Below, piece by piece: positions 56,133 to 64,000 of a stretch of 64,000 nucleotides of DNA. Numbering within the stretch: position 1 is the stretch's first letter; each line of letters begins with the position of its first letter. The DNA is from an uncultured Spirochaetales bacterium (lineage in GTDB: Bacteria; Spirochaetota; Spirochaetia; JAFGXN01): contig CASEOG010000003.1 in assembly GCA_949289575.1 (NCBI GenBank), forward strand, positions 62,001 to 126,000, given 5' to 3'. The position numbers were made by a program, and so were the translations under genes. Under the pieces are notes generated by a model. It searched no databases and was not told where the DNA came from. It saw nothing but the letters and a program-made list of their open reading frames with translations.

Positions 56133-58829
56133 ATGGCTTTAAGAAAAAAAATTGTCAAACTGGCAAAACTGGTTGGCGGAACGCCCGGTATGCTCAACCG
56201 GATTACCGCCGAATCCCCCGAGTACTATTCACTGGAATGCTGCGTTTCCGACGAAGAAGCCGATGCGGCGCTTTTATTGAAATGGCGTACGGAGACGCCG
56301 ATTTCACAAATTCAAAAAAAAGCGCAAGCGAAATTGGGCTTTGATCCCGAAAAAACTCATCGTCTTCTTTTATCGCTCGCCGACAAAGGTGTTCTGCGTG
56401 TCAACAAAACGAAGGACGGAGAGGACTGCTTCTTTGTCCAGACCTTTGCACCGGGAATTCTCGAAATGATGGTGGGAAACAAAGAACTTGTCGAACAGTA
56501 CCCGCAAATTGCCCGTGCTTTCGAACAGTATACACGCGAAAGGATGGCCTCCATGGCATCCCTGTTACCGAACGGAACCGGTCTGATGCGTGTCATTCCG
56601 ATCGAGCAGGCCATCGACGGCAACCCGCAGACAGTCGATGCCGAACGGCTGAGTTATTACATCAACAAATATGATATTTTTTCCGTTGCCCCCTGTTCCT
56701 GCCGGCGAACCCGGCGTATGATGGGAGAAGGCTGCGGACACCTCGAGCACGACATTTGTCTGCAAATGGGAAAGGGTGCCGAATATTTTATCCGAACAGG
56801 CCGCGCCAGACAAATAACACGGGAAGAGGTTTATGAAATTCTGAAACGGGCAGAAGAAAACGGTCTCATGCACCAGCTTCCGAATATCGACGGAACCGGA
56901 AGTTCGGCCGCAATCTGCAACTGTTGCAGCTGCTCCTGCTTCGGCTTACGCGTCGCGACGCTGTTCGGGGCCTACAGCGCCGTCGGCAGCAACTACTATT
57001 CGGAAATCAACCCCGAAAACTGTGTCGCATGCGGACAATGCGTCGAGACCTGTCCTTCCAACGCGTTGAAACTCGGACAGAAACTGTGCACGCTCACACC
57101 GATACAACCCGAAAAGGATTATGATAAAATCACCGATACGGTTTGGGGAAAAAAGAAATGGAATATCGATTACCGGACCAACTCCGAGGATGTTGTCGAT
57201 ACGGGAACCGCTCCCTGTAAAACGAAATGCCCCGCTCACATCGCTGTTCAGGGGTACATCAAACTGGCTGCTCAGGGAAAATACGACGAAGCGCTCGAAC
57301 TGATCAAAAAAGAAAATCCGCTTCCGGCTGTTTGCGGACGTATATGCAACCATGCCTGCGAGGATGAATGTACACGCGGCGAAATCGATCAGCCGATTGC
57401 CATCGACGAGATCAAGCGGTTTCTGGCCGAGCGGGAACTCAAGAAAGAGACCCGATTTGTTCCGAAAAAAATGCATGACTATTCGGACAAGAAAATTGCC
57501 GTTGTCGGATCCGGTCCGGCCGGTTTGGCCTGTGCCTACTATCTGGCAATCGACAATTATTCGGTCACCGTTTTCGAAAAAGAGGAAAAACCGGGCGGCA
57601 TGCTGGCTCTCGGCATCCCCTCTTTCCGATTGGAAAAAAATGTCTTGAATGCGGAAATCGATGTTCTGAAAGAACTCGGTGTCGAATTCAAAACCGGTGT
57701 CGAAGTCGGAAAAGATGTCACTCTCGACGAACTGCGTCGGCAGGGCTATAAAGGCTTCTATCTGGCAATCGGTGCTCAGGGCGGCCGTAAAATCGGCGTT
57801 GAAGGAGAAGATGCGCAGGGCGTCATAGCCGGTATAGATTTCCTGCGGACGGTCAATGCCGGCAAGCCGTCGGGAATCGGCGGACGGGTTGTGGTCATCG
57901 GCGGCGGTAATGTGGCAGTCGATGTGGCAAGAACCGCTGTCCGTGAAAAAACGGAATCGGTCAAAATGTTCTGTCTGGAAAGCGAGAAGGAGATGCCGGC
58001 CAGTGCGGACGAAGTGGAAGAGGCGCTCGAAGAAGGAATTACCGTCAGTCACGGATGGGGCCCCAAACGGATTCTGACCGAGAACGGAAAAGTAACGGGA
58101 ATCGAATTCAAAAAATGTCTTTCCGTTTTTGACGAAAATCGGAAATTCGCACCGAAATATGACGAAAACGAAGTGATTGAAGTGCCCGCCGATTTCATAT
58201 TGCTGACAGTCGGACAGTCTGTCCTTTGGGGCGACTTGCTGAAAGGATCGAAGGTCGAGCTGAATCCGAACCAAACGGCTAAAGCCGACAACTTCACTTA
58301 TCAGACAGCCGAACCGGATATTTTTGTCGGCGGAGATGCTTACACCGGTCCGAAATTTGCAATTGATGCCATTGCTGCCGGAAAACAGGCAGCCGTATCG
58401 TTACACCGATTTGTCCAGCCCGGACAGAGCCTCGTTCTCGGCCGGGATCGCCGCCTTTATCATTCTTTGGACAAAGGAAATCTCGATATTGCGGGATTCG
58501 ACAATACACCGCGACAGGTTCCCGGTCACGACAAATCCAAAGACAAGACTTTCCGCGACGCCAGACTTGCTTTTACCGAAGAGCAGGTCCGTAAAGAGAC
58601 GGAGCGGTGTCTCGGATGCGGCGCCACCGTTGTCGACACATACAAATGTCTCGGTTGCGGACTCTGCGTAACCAAATGCAAATTCGATGCCATTAAGCTG
58701 GTCAGAAAGCAAAACCCGGCTTTCGGAGGGAAACTCGAAGATCTTCCGATGAGGGTGGCCGGCTATGCCGTTAAACGAGCCGGTAAAATTACCGCCAAGA
58801 GCATCAAAGACGCATTTGTCAAAAAATAA
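56133..58829 (+). CDS. Large Fe-S/FAD oxidoreductase, GltD-like
   Basis: 898 residues in five parts. N-terminal 1-160 is helical, winged-helix-like. At about 187 a Cys motif APCSCRRTRR, then CGHLEHDICL, and at about 260-270 CNCCSCSC. A ferredoxin at about 297-310 (CVACGQCVETCPSN). Then a GltD/DPYD-type Fe-S linker at 360-400 (CKTKCPAH, AVCGRICNHACEDECTR), FAD fold from 457 (GSGPAGLACAYYLA), NAD(P) fold from 586 (VVVIGGGNVAVDVA), and a C-terminal pair of Fe-S motifs at 826-853 (CLGCG, CLGCGLCVTKC). It should move electrons between NAD(P)H and ferredoxin-like carriers; the partner is not visible. Start at MALRKKIVKLAK (56133) after GGAGGAA. In one operon with hypB and hypA. Confidence 0.85.
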   Translation: MALRKKIVKLAKLVGGTPGMLNRITAESPEYYSLECCVSDEEADAALLLKWRTETPISQIQKKAQAKLGFDPEKTHRLLLSLADKGVLRVNKTKDGEDCFFVQTFAPGILEMMVGNKELVEQYPQIARAFEQYTRERMASMASLLPNGTGLMRVIPIEQAIDGNPQTVDAERLSYYINKYDIFSVAPCSCRRTRRMMGEGCGHLEHDICLQMGKGAEYFIRTGRARQITREEVYEILKRAEENGLMHQLPNIDGTGSSAAICNCCSCSCFGLRVATLFGAYSAVGSNYYSEINPENCVACGQCVETCPSNALKLGQKLCTLTPIQPEKDYDKITDTVWGKKKWNIDYRTNSEDVVDTGTAPCKTKCPAHIAVQGYIKLAAQGKYDEALELIKKENPLPAVCGRICNHACEDECTRGEIDQPIAIDEIKRFLAERELKKETRFVPKKMHDYSDKKIAVVGSGPAGLACAYYLAIDNYSVTVFEKEEKPGGMLALGIPSFRLEKNVLNAEIDVLKELGVEFKTGVEVGKDVTLDELRRQGYKGFYLAIGAQGGRKIGVEGEDAQGVIAGIDFLRTVNAGKPSGIGGRVVVIGGGNVAVDVARTAVREKTESVKMFCLESEKEMPASADEVEEALEEGITVSHGWGPKRILTENGKVTGIEFKKCLSVFDENRKFAPKYDENEVIEVPADFILLTVGQSVLWGDLLKGSKVELNPNQTAKADNFTYQTAEPDIFVGGDAYTGPKFAIDAIAAGKQAAVSLHRFVQPGQSLVLGRDRRLYHSLDKGNLDIAGFDNTPRQVPGHDKSKDKTFRDARLAFTEEQVRKETERCLGCGATVVDTYKCLGCGLCVTKCKFDAIKLVRKQNPAFGGKLEDLPMRVAGYAVKRAGKITAKSIKDAFVKK

Positions 58830-58835
58830 AATCTG

Positions 58836-58866
58836 ACGCCCGCCGGTTTCCGGCCGGGCGTTTTTT
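58836..58866 (+). terminator. Hairpin terminator between flavoprotein gene and hypA
   Basis: G+C-rich stem ACGCCCG/CGGGCGT extended by CCGG/CCGG with one bulged base, then TTTTTT. hypA begins 12 bases later with no room for a promoter, so hypA depends on read-through. Confidence 0.8.
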
Positions 58867-58877
58867 CGGAGACTGCT

Positions 58878-59219
58878 ATGCACGAATTGGGTCTTATGGC
58901 CGAGATTGTCGATAAAATCGAAGCTGTTGCAAAAGAAAATAATGTTACGGAAATCGAAACACTTGTACTGGATGTCGGAGAATATTCCGGCGTTGTTCCC
59001 GAATATGTCGAAGAATGCTATCCGGCTGTTATCGAAGGGACATTATTGGAAAAAACAGCACTGAAAATCAATGTGATTCCCGGAAAAGCACGATGTGAGA
59101 ACTGCGGAACCGGGTTTGCCGTCAAAGGAAACGAAAACTGCTGCCCCCGTTGCGGTTCCCAAAAATGCAAAGTCATCGAAGGCGGTGAATTTGTTATCAA
59201 AGAAATCGTAGCCCGGTAA
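58878..59219 (+). CDS. hypA: Hydrogenase nickel-insertion protein HypA
   Basis: Nickel chaperone partner of HypB. MHELGLMAEIV carries the N-terminal nickel-binding His2; CENCG and CCPRCGSQKC form the zinc site. 113 residues. GGAG precedes the ATG. Confidence 0.95.
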   Translation: MHELGLMAEIVDKIEAVAKENNVTEIETLVLDVGEYSGVVPEYVEECYPAVIEGTLLEKTALKINVIPGKARCENCGTGFAVKGNENCCPRCGSQKCKVIEGGEFVIKEIVAR

Positions 59220-59243
59220 CCGCCCGGCCCCCTATTATTGATA

Positions 59244-59277
59244 AAAAAAGGGACGTTCGTATGAACGTCCCTTTTTT
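59244..59277. terminator. Bidirectional terminator between hypA and SSS symporter gene
   Basis: Perfect 15-bp stem AAAAAAGGGACGTTC / GAACGTCCCTTTTTT with loop GTAT, serving both converging genes. Confidence 0.95.
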
Positions 59278-59289
59278 CCGTCAAAGCGG

Positions 59290-61188
59290 TTATCGGATTT
59301 CTCCGGCAGGAACTTCAACTGTCTCGCCGGATGCAACCGCAGCCGCAGCATTATTGTTTTTCTGTGTAACAATAACCTGCTCTTTAACCTGATAATCTTC
59401 GACTTTAAACACTTTGCGGATCATTCCTGTGTTCCAGAACACGGCATACAACGCACACAAAACGATGATAATAGCAAAGGCCACCACGTTAAATGCCGCA
59501 TGTGTTTTAAAAATTCCTTTCTCGAGAACCAGAGTCTTTTTATCATCTTTTCCGCGGTTCTGAATCACACTGATAATCCAGATGATCGCCATCGTAACCA
59601 GACAGGTAATTCCCATCTGATGCATGAACGGAATCGACACGGAAGGAACAAAGTTAACCACCAGTTTAATCCCCAAAGCAAAAGCCGTTCCGGCAACAGC
59701 ACCGACAATCGCACCGGTTGTGCTGGTTCGCTTCCAGAACAGACCGAGCAGGAAGACCGCCAGAATCGGAGGCGAAACCAAACCGGTATATTCCTGAATG
59801 TACTGAAATCCCTGACCCATGTTTTTCATTAAAGGAGCAATAGAAACACCGATAATCAGTGCGACAACTGCCGCCAGCCGTCCGACATTGACCAGTGTTT
59901 TCGAAGAGGCATCCTGTTTAATATAAACTCTGAAAATATCCATAGTAAAAATGGTAGAAATCGAGTTAAGCATGGAGGCCAGAGAAGAGACAATCGCTGC
60001 CAACAGAGCGGCAAAGGCAACACCGCGAAGACCGACCGGCAGGAATCCGAGAAGAACAGGATAAGCCGAGTCATTAATAATGCCGCCTTTATCGTTCAAC
60101 GGCATCACAATCTGTCCGTCCTGAAAAAGAACGTAAGCGGCAATACCGGGAAGAACGACAATAAAAGGAATAATCATCTTCAGAACAGCGGCCATCGCAA
60201 TTCCTTTCTGGGATTCGGCCAGACTCTTGGCCGCAAAGGTTCTCTGAATGATGTACTGATTGAATCCCCAGTAATAGAGGTTGGCAACCCACATACCGCC
60301 GAGGAGAATTCCGATACCGGGCAGATTATTGAATTCCGGATTATCCGGACTCAAAATCAGTTCGAAATGACCGGGGAACTGGGAAATCATGGTTCCCAAA
60401 CCGCCGACTTTATCGACCGCAATAATCGTTGTAATAATTCCTCCGACTGTCAGACAAATGACCTGAACGACATCGGTCCAGGCAACGGCCGACAGACCGC
60501 CCCACAGCGAATAAGCCGCGGCAAAGAAAGCCAGAATCAGAATGCAGTGAATCAGATCCAATCCGGGGATAACCGTCGACATGGCGCGGGCACCCAGATA
60601 AAGAACCGAGGTCAGGTTAACAAACGTGAACAACGCCAGCCAGAAAACGGAAAGGATGGTCTTCAGCGTCCGGTTGTACCGTTTTTCGACAAATTCCGGA
60701 ATCGTGTAAATCCCCTCTTTAATGAAAATCGGAAGAAAGTATTTACCGACAATAATCAGCGTCAGTGCCGACATCCACTCGTAGCTGGCAACGGCCAGGC
60801 CGATCGCAAATCCGGATCCCGACATACCGACAAACTGTTCGGCGGAAATATTGGCGGCAATCAGAGAGGAGCCGACAACCCACCAGGGGAGCGATTTTCC
60901 GGCCAGAAAATAATCTTTCTCGTCTCTTTCATGTCCCTTTTTGGTCCGTGAAGCAAACAGTCCCAATCCGACAATAACAATCGCGTAAATACCGACCACT
61001 ACATAATCAAGCAGGAACAGACCTTTATTCTGGTCGACAAGTTTTTGGGAAAATTCCGCTTCGGAGACAGTCTCTCCCTGCATGGCAACCGTACTGACTG
61101 TGTCGGATGTCGGCAGATAAATGCTGCCGAACGCAAACAATATCAGCAGACAGGCTACCGCAATGTAAATAAATTTGTTTGTATTCAT
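59290..61188 (-). CDS. Sodium:solute symporter, SSS family
   Basis: Inner-membrane symporter, 632 residues, about 14 membrane segments. YDYFLAGKSLPWW-type DYFLAGKSLPWWVVGSSLIA, NISAEQFVGMSGSGFAIGLA and the VAWTDVVQVICLTVGG region place it with SGLT-like sugar transporters. It has a first segment and periplasmic loop rich in Glu, Gln, Thr and Val (residues 20-60), and a C-terminal helix with tail AAAAVASGETVEV. Sugar or related solute uptake, not determinable. It shares a divergent control region with the TrpR operon. Confidence 0.9.
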   Translation of the reverse strand: MNTNKFIYIAVACLLILFAFGSIYLPTSDTVSTVAMQGETVSEAEFSQKLVDQNKGLFLLDYVVVGIYAIVIVGLGLFASRTKKGHERDEKDYFLAGKSLPWWVVGSSLIAANISAEQFVGMSGSGFAIGLAVASYEWMSALTLIIVGKYFLPIFIKEGIYTIPEFVEKRYNRTLKTILSVFWLALFTFVNLTSVLYLGARAMSTVIPGLDLIHCILILAFFAAAYSLWGGLSAVAWTDVVQVICLTVGGIITTIIAVDKVGGLGTMISQFPGHFELILSPDNPEFNNLPGIGILLGGMWVANLYYWGFNQYIIQRTFAAKSLAESQKGIAMAAVLKMIIPFIVVLPGIAAYVLFQDGQIVMPLNDKGGIINDSAYPVLLGFLPVGLRGVAFAALLAAIVSSLASMLNSISTIFTMDIFRVYIKQDASSKTLVNVGRLAAVVALIIGVSIAPLMKNMGQGFQYIQEYTGLVSPPILAVFLLGLFWKRTSTTGAIVGAVAGTAFALGIKLVVNFVPSVSIPFMHQMGITCLVTMAIIWIISVIQNRGKDDKKTLVLEKGIFKTHAAFNVVAFAIIIVLCALYAVFWNTGMIRKVFKVEDYQVKEQVIVTQKNNNAAAAVASGETVEVPAGEIR

Positions 61189-61216
61189 GAAAACTCCTCT
61201 TCATAAATTTAAAATT

Positions 61217-61230
61217 CGATAAAATTATCG
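61217..61230 (-). promoter_or_regulatory. Candidate operator at the symporter promoter
   Basis: CGATAA-aa-TTATCG, a perfect six-base inverted repeat with a two-base spacer, overlaps the -10 box and start site of the symporter promoter. Confidence 0.4.
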
Positions 61231-61255
61231 TATAACGACTTTTCCGGTTTGTCAA
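61227..61255 (-). promoter_or_regulatory. Promoter for the symporter gene
   Basis: TTGACA (61250-61255), 17 bases, TACGAT (61227-61232) on the minus strand; AGAGGAG precedes the ATG at 61188. Confidence 0.7.
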
Positions 61256-61324
61256 ATTTTTTTTCTTCCGTACAAAGAAAAATTCGATTTACGCTTAACT
61301 TTTCCGAATTTCGGGAAATTCTAC

Positions 61325-61353
61325 TGGAAAAAATCAGGATTCCATTATAAAAT
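61325..61353 (+). promoter_or_regulatory. Candidate promoter for the TrpR operon
   Basis: TGGAAA (61325-61330), 17 bases, TAAAAT (61348-61353) on the plus strand; AAGGAG precedes the ATG at 61393. No trp-operator-like CTAG palindrome is seen nearby. Confidence 0.4.
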
Positions 61354-61392
61354 GAAAAGGGTTTGGTTCGATATTAAAAAAGGAGTAAAATA

Positions 61393-61617
61393 ATGAAAAC
61401 AATTTTTGATTTATCTATCACCGATGCCGAAATGGATGATATCCTGGGACAGTCTATGAGTGCCGACGAATATAAAAAAATCAGGACCGGTACCGACGAG
61501 ATACTGGGAGATGTCTACTGTCTTCTCCGATACCGGGGCAACGACGCCGAAGCCGAGGAAATTATCGGCCAGATCGGCGATAAAAATTTTGCAGAAAGCC
61601 TGAAAGACAGTTTTTAA
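61393..61617 (+). CDS. Small acidic protein of unknown function
   Basis: 74 residues, acidic, mostly helical by sequence (SITDAEMDDILGQSMSADEY), no signal or membrane segment, no family recognised. It has a clear AAGGAG site and sits two bases before the trpR-like gene, so it belongs to the same unit. Confidence 0.75.
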   Translation: MKTIFDLSITDAEMDDILGQSMSADEYKKIRTGTDEILGDVYCLLRYRGNDAEAEEIIGQIGDKNFAESLKDSF

Positions 61618-61619
61618 CG

Positions 61620-61913
61620 ATGGAACGCGATTATCAGTCCGAATGGAACGAACTCACATATATCCTGACGACCGTTAACGACACCGAAATGATGAAGGAT
61701 TTGCTTCTTGCTTTGCTCACACGGAAAGAGCGGGAGGAAATCACTCTTCGATGGTCGCTGGTAAAACAGCTCCACGAAGGAAGATCGCAGCGGGCCGTGG
61801 CGGCCGACTTGGGTCTCAGTCTTTGTAAAATTACCCGCGGGGCAAAAGAATTGAAGCAGGAGAATTCCGTCTTTCCGAAGCTGTTCCGTTTATTGGGAGA
61901 AAAAAATGTCTAA
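61620..61913 (+). CDS. TrpR-family transcriptional repressor
   Basis: 97 residues matching the Trp repressor layout: EW near the start, LLLALLTRKEREEITLRWSL, then the helix-turn-helix EGRSQRAVAADLGLSLCKIT followed by RGAKELKQ. The SQR and ITRG signatures are those of TrpR rather than the YerC branch. Whether it senses tryptophan is not known; no trp gene is in view and no trp-operator is visible upstream. Its end overlaps the zinc-ribbon gene by eight bases. Confidence 0.85.
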   Translation: MERDYQSEWNELTYILTTVNDTEMMKDLLLALLTRKEREEITLRWSLVKQLHEGRSQRAVAADLGLSLCKITRGAKELKQENSVFPKLFRLLGEKNV

Positions 61914-62256
61914 ACAGAAACCGAACTATTTTTGCGAAGCCTGCGGAGAACAGGTTGACAAGTGGGACATCCGGTGCCCCCACTGCGGGAAACAGTTTGA
62001 TTCAATCAAATGTCCCCAATGCAATTATTCGGGAAATGCTCAGGAATTTTCAAACGGCTGTCCTTCCTGCGGGTTTATGAGCGAGGAACAGAAGAAAGCA
62101 GCCGCTATACGGAACAAAACCGCGCAGACAAAAACACGCACCCTGAATCTCCCGTCACCGCAATCGGTCAATACAGGCGGACGCATTCTTCTCGTTGCGG
62201 TTCTGCTGGCCCTTATTGCCGGTCTTGCCCGGTGGATTTCTCTGCTTGCGGCCTGA
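61906..62256 (+). CDS. Double zinc-ribbon membrane protein
   Basis: 116 residues. Two zinc ribbons at 10-57 (CEACGEQ, RCPHCGK, KCPQCNYSG, CPSCG: eight Cys), a basic/Ser-Thr linker, and one C-terminal membrane helix (ILLVAVLLALIAGLARWI). Such proteins often tether a metal- or nucleic-acid-binding head to the membrane. Function unknown; translationally coupled to the TrpR-like gene. Confidence 0.8.
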   Translation: MSKQKPNYFCEACGEQVDKWDIRCPHCGKQFDSIKCPQCNYSGNAQEFSNGCPSCGFMSEEQKKAAAIRNKTAQTKTRTLNLPSPQSVNTGGRILLVAVLLALIAGLARWISLLAA

Positions 62257-62259
62257 CCG

Positions 62260-64000
62260 TCAAACCGTTTTTTCGTTATAAATCGAATTGATTTCGGAAG
62301 CATACATTTCGGCAACAACATTTCGTCTGATTTTCAATGTTGTTGTCATTTCGACACCGATCCGGAACGGTTGGGTTAAAAGAACGAATCCTCCGATCAG
62401 CTCGCAGCTGCGAAATCCTTTTGCCGGAGAAATCTGTTCGCGAATCAGGCGGGCATATAAATCGTTGACTTCGGGAACGTTTGCCAGATCTTCGACAGGC
62501 ACTTCGTTGAATCCGTGTTCTCTGGCAAAGTCGTTCAGCATATCGAAAGCGGGAACAATCAGCGCTCCGAGATACCGGCGGTCCTGTCCGACAAGCATCA
62601 CCGATTCGATATAAGGCGATTCGCTCAAAGCATCTTCAATCGGCTTCGGCTCGACATTTTCTCCTCCGCTGAGAACAATTGTTTCTTTGGCGCGACCGAT
62701 AATTTTCAATGCTTTATTGTACGTCACGATAACCAAATCTTCGGTATCGAACCAACCCTCTTTTAATACCGCTTCCGTTTTCTCGGGATCTTTGTAATAT
62801 CCGTCCATAACCTGCGGTGATTTTACGAGGAGCCGGCCTTTCGTCCCGGGAGGAAGCGCACGTCCCGATTCATCGACAACTTTATATTCGATATCGGGGA
62901 GAAACTCTCCGACAACTCCGGGGATCTGGTGATTCAGCTTTCTGACAGCCAGCACCGGTCCGGTTTCCGTCAGCCCGTATCCCTCGAGAAGGGTGATTCC
63001 GGCGGCCATAAAAAAACGGTCGATGTACGGAGGCAGCGATCCTCCGCCCGAAACACAGGCAATCATGGCTCCCCCCAGTTTCTTCCGGATAGCGGAAAAC
63101 ACCAGGCAGTCTCCCAGATAGTGAAAAGGCGCCAGACAAATCAGCGGAAAAAAAGAAATCAGGATATCCGCGAAACGGTTCGGCCGTTTGAGCCACGCAT
63201 ATTCACCTTTCAGGATATGCTGGAACCGTTTAAATTCCGTGCTGACCGAAACAAATAAGCCGAACATCGCCTGTTTGACAAATCCGCCTTCTTTTACGTT
63301 TTTATAAATTCCCTTATAAACCCCTTCCCAAATACGGGGGACGGAGCCGAACCATTGGGGACGGAATTCGGCCAAATCTCTCAATATGGCGGGACCGATC
63401 GGCTTACCGTAAATCAGTGCGGCGCCGCATGTTGCCACTATGTACTCGCATGTCCGCTCGAACGCATGCCAAATCGGAAGCACGCACAAATCTTTATGAC
63501 CGGCGCGGCACGGTATAAAATCGGTATAGATACGATCAAGCTGAAAAATAAAACTGCGGTGGGGAAGCATGACGCCTTTGGGGCGACCCGTTGTTCCCGA
63601 TGTATAAATGATACAAGCCAGATCATCGCTTCCGACCTTCGAAACTTCCTCCCCGTAAAACAAGATCGGATCGGAGCAGAAGGAGTTCCCCTTTTCGAGA
63701 AGTTCGGAGAAAAGATATTGAGGCACGGTCACCGATTCTGCCTTTTCGTTTCCCGAAAAAAGAATCACGCCTTGAAGGGGATTTTCGGGAAAGGCCTCGA
63801 AAAACTTTTCGGCCAGATTTTTTGTTTCGAAAACAGCCCAGCGGCTCTCGCTGTGACCGATGATATAATTCAATTCTTCGAAAGAGGTATCCGTTCCTCG
63901 GGGAACATCCGCCCCTCCGATTCCCAGAAGAGCAAAATTAAAAATCAGCCATTCGGGCCGATTATCGGAATAAACCGTTACTTTCGAGCCTGTTTCAAAA
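62260..64000 (-). CDS. Long-chain acyl-CoA ligase-like AMP-binding enzyme (5' end beyond window)
   Basis: Activates fatty acids through acyl-adenylate to acyl-CoA. The frame is open from 64000 (FETGSKVTVYSDNRPEWLIF) to the stop at 62260. AMP-binding P-loop YTSGTTGRPKGVM, EGYGLTETGP, DTEDLVIVTY and IIGRAKETIVLSGGENVEPKPIE are present; the latter is the adenylation-domain hinge. Start codon lies outside. It converges on the zinc-ribbon gene with only three bases between stops. Confidence 0.9.
   Translation of the reverse strand, partial: FETGSKVTVYSDNRPEWLIFNFALLGIGGADVPRGTDTSFEELNYIIGHSESRWAVFETKNLAEKFFEAFPENPLQGVILFSGNEKAESVTVPQYLFSELLEKGNSFCSDPILFYGEEVSKVGSDDLACIIYTSGTTGRPKGVMLPHRSFIFQLDRIYTDFIPCRAGHKDLCVLPIWHAFERTCEYIVATCGAALIYGKPIGPAILRDLAEFRPQWFGSVPRIWEGVYKGIYKNVKEGGFVKQAMFGLFVSVSTEFKRFQHILKGEYAWLKRPNRFADILISFFPLICLAPFHYLGDCLVFSAIRKKLGGAMIACVSGGGSLPPYIDRFFMAAGITLLEGYGLTETGPVLAVRKLNHQIPGVVGEFLPDIEYKVVDESGRALPPGTKGRLLVKSPQVMDGYYKDPEKTEAVLKEGWFDTEDLVIVTYNKALKIIGRAKETIVLSGGENVEPKPIEDALSESPYIESVMLVGQDRRYLGALIVPAFDMLNDFAREHGFNEVPVEDLANVPEVNDLYARLIREQISPAKGFRSCELIGGFVLLTQPFRIGVEMTTTLKIRRNVVAEMYASEINSIYNEKTV

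Noticed and set aside
61256-61392. A trp-operator (CTAG-core palindrome) upstream of the TrpR-like operon
   Set aside because: No CTAG-centred dyad is present in the intergenic region.
1-64000. CRISPR arrays, insertion sequences, prophage or rRNA genes
   Set aside because: No regularly spaced repeats, transposase or integrase motifs, or rRNA segments were seen on reading both strands.

Overview
The window reads as a chromosome segment of an anaerobic, double-membraned spirochaete, probably Treponema-like. The evidence is mixed. Seen in the sequence: many lipoproteins with lipoboxes, an outer-membrane beta-barrel protein, rubredoxin, a zinc-type S14 and S4, a str-type cluster without fusA, and tuf directly in front of rpsJ. 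Family knowledge: RpoB carries Asn (residue 491) at the position of E. coli Ser531, the change long linked to natural rifampicin resistance in spirochaetes. Species-level placement is inference. No gene-free stretch exceeds 300 bases; the longest (about 250 bases, 55152-55404) holds two promoters, a hairpin pair and a terminator.

Region 1 (1-3507, minus): the 5' part of rny, a frameshifted GH16 glycosidase lipoprotein gene, and an outer-membrane beta-barrel (Wzi-like) gene. Region 2 (3507-30714, minus): one long information-processing supercluster, read tRNA-Thr, rpmG, tRNA-Trp, secE, nusG, rplKAJL, rpoBC, rpsLG, tuf, then S10-spc-alpha operons to rplQ, ended by a strong terminator. Internal promoters lie before rpsL and tuf, and hairpins lie at rplL/rpoB and tuf/rpsJ.

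Region 3 (30761-39628): a GC-rich FGGY sugar kinase with an enlarged PRPP synthetase, a divergent Na/phosphate cotransporter, and a tightly overlapped glgA-methyltransferase-DUF2156-argH operon whose promoter abuts the glgA start codon, preceded by a CAT-anticodon tRNA. Region 4 (39722-47433, minus): five consecutive lipoprotein genes, three of them large and built of fibronectin-III or DUF5011-like modules, forming an undescribed surface gene set. Region 5 (47511-54149, plus): divergent from it, a GH20 hexosaminidase, a small lipoprotein, a TatD-type hydrolase, cysE, and copA fused to a C-terminal copZ-like domain that has its own internal ribosome binding site and start.

Region 6 (54121-59277): an exported peroxiredoxin behind a rubredoxin gene (absent as an annotated frame, recovered by reading the strand), a candidate small RNA, and hypB, a large Fe-S/FAD oxidoreductase, and hypA. 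Region 7 (59290-64000): an SSS-family sodium symporter, a divergent three-gene operon with a TrpR-type repressor between two small unknown proteins, and the 3' part of a long-chain acyl-CoA ligase-like gene that runs off the window.

Promoters are unusually legible: most are close to TTGACA/TATAAT with exactly 17 bases between the boxes, which supports the operon boundaries given here. No CRISPR array, insertion sequence, prophage or rRNA gene was seen.
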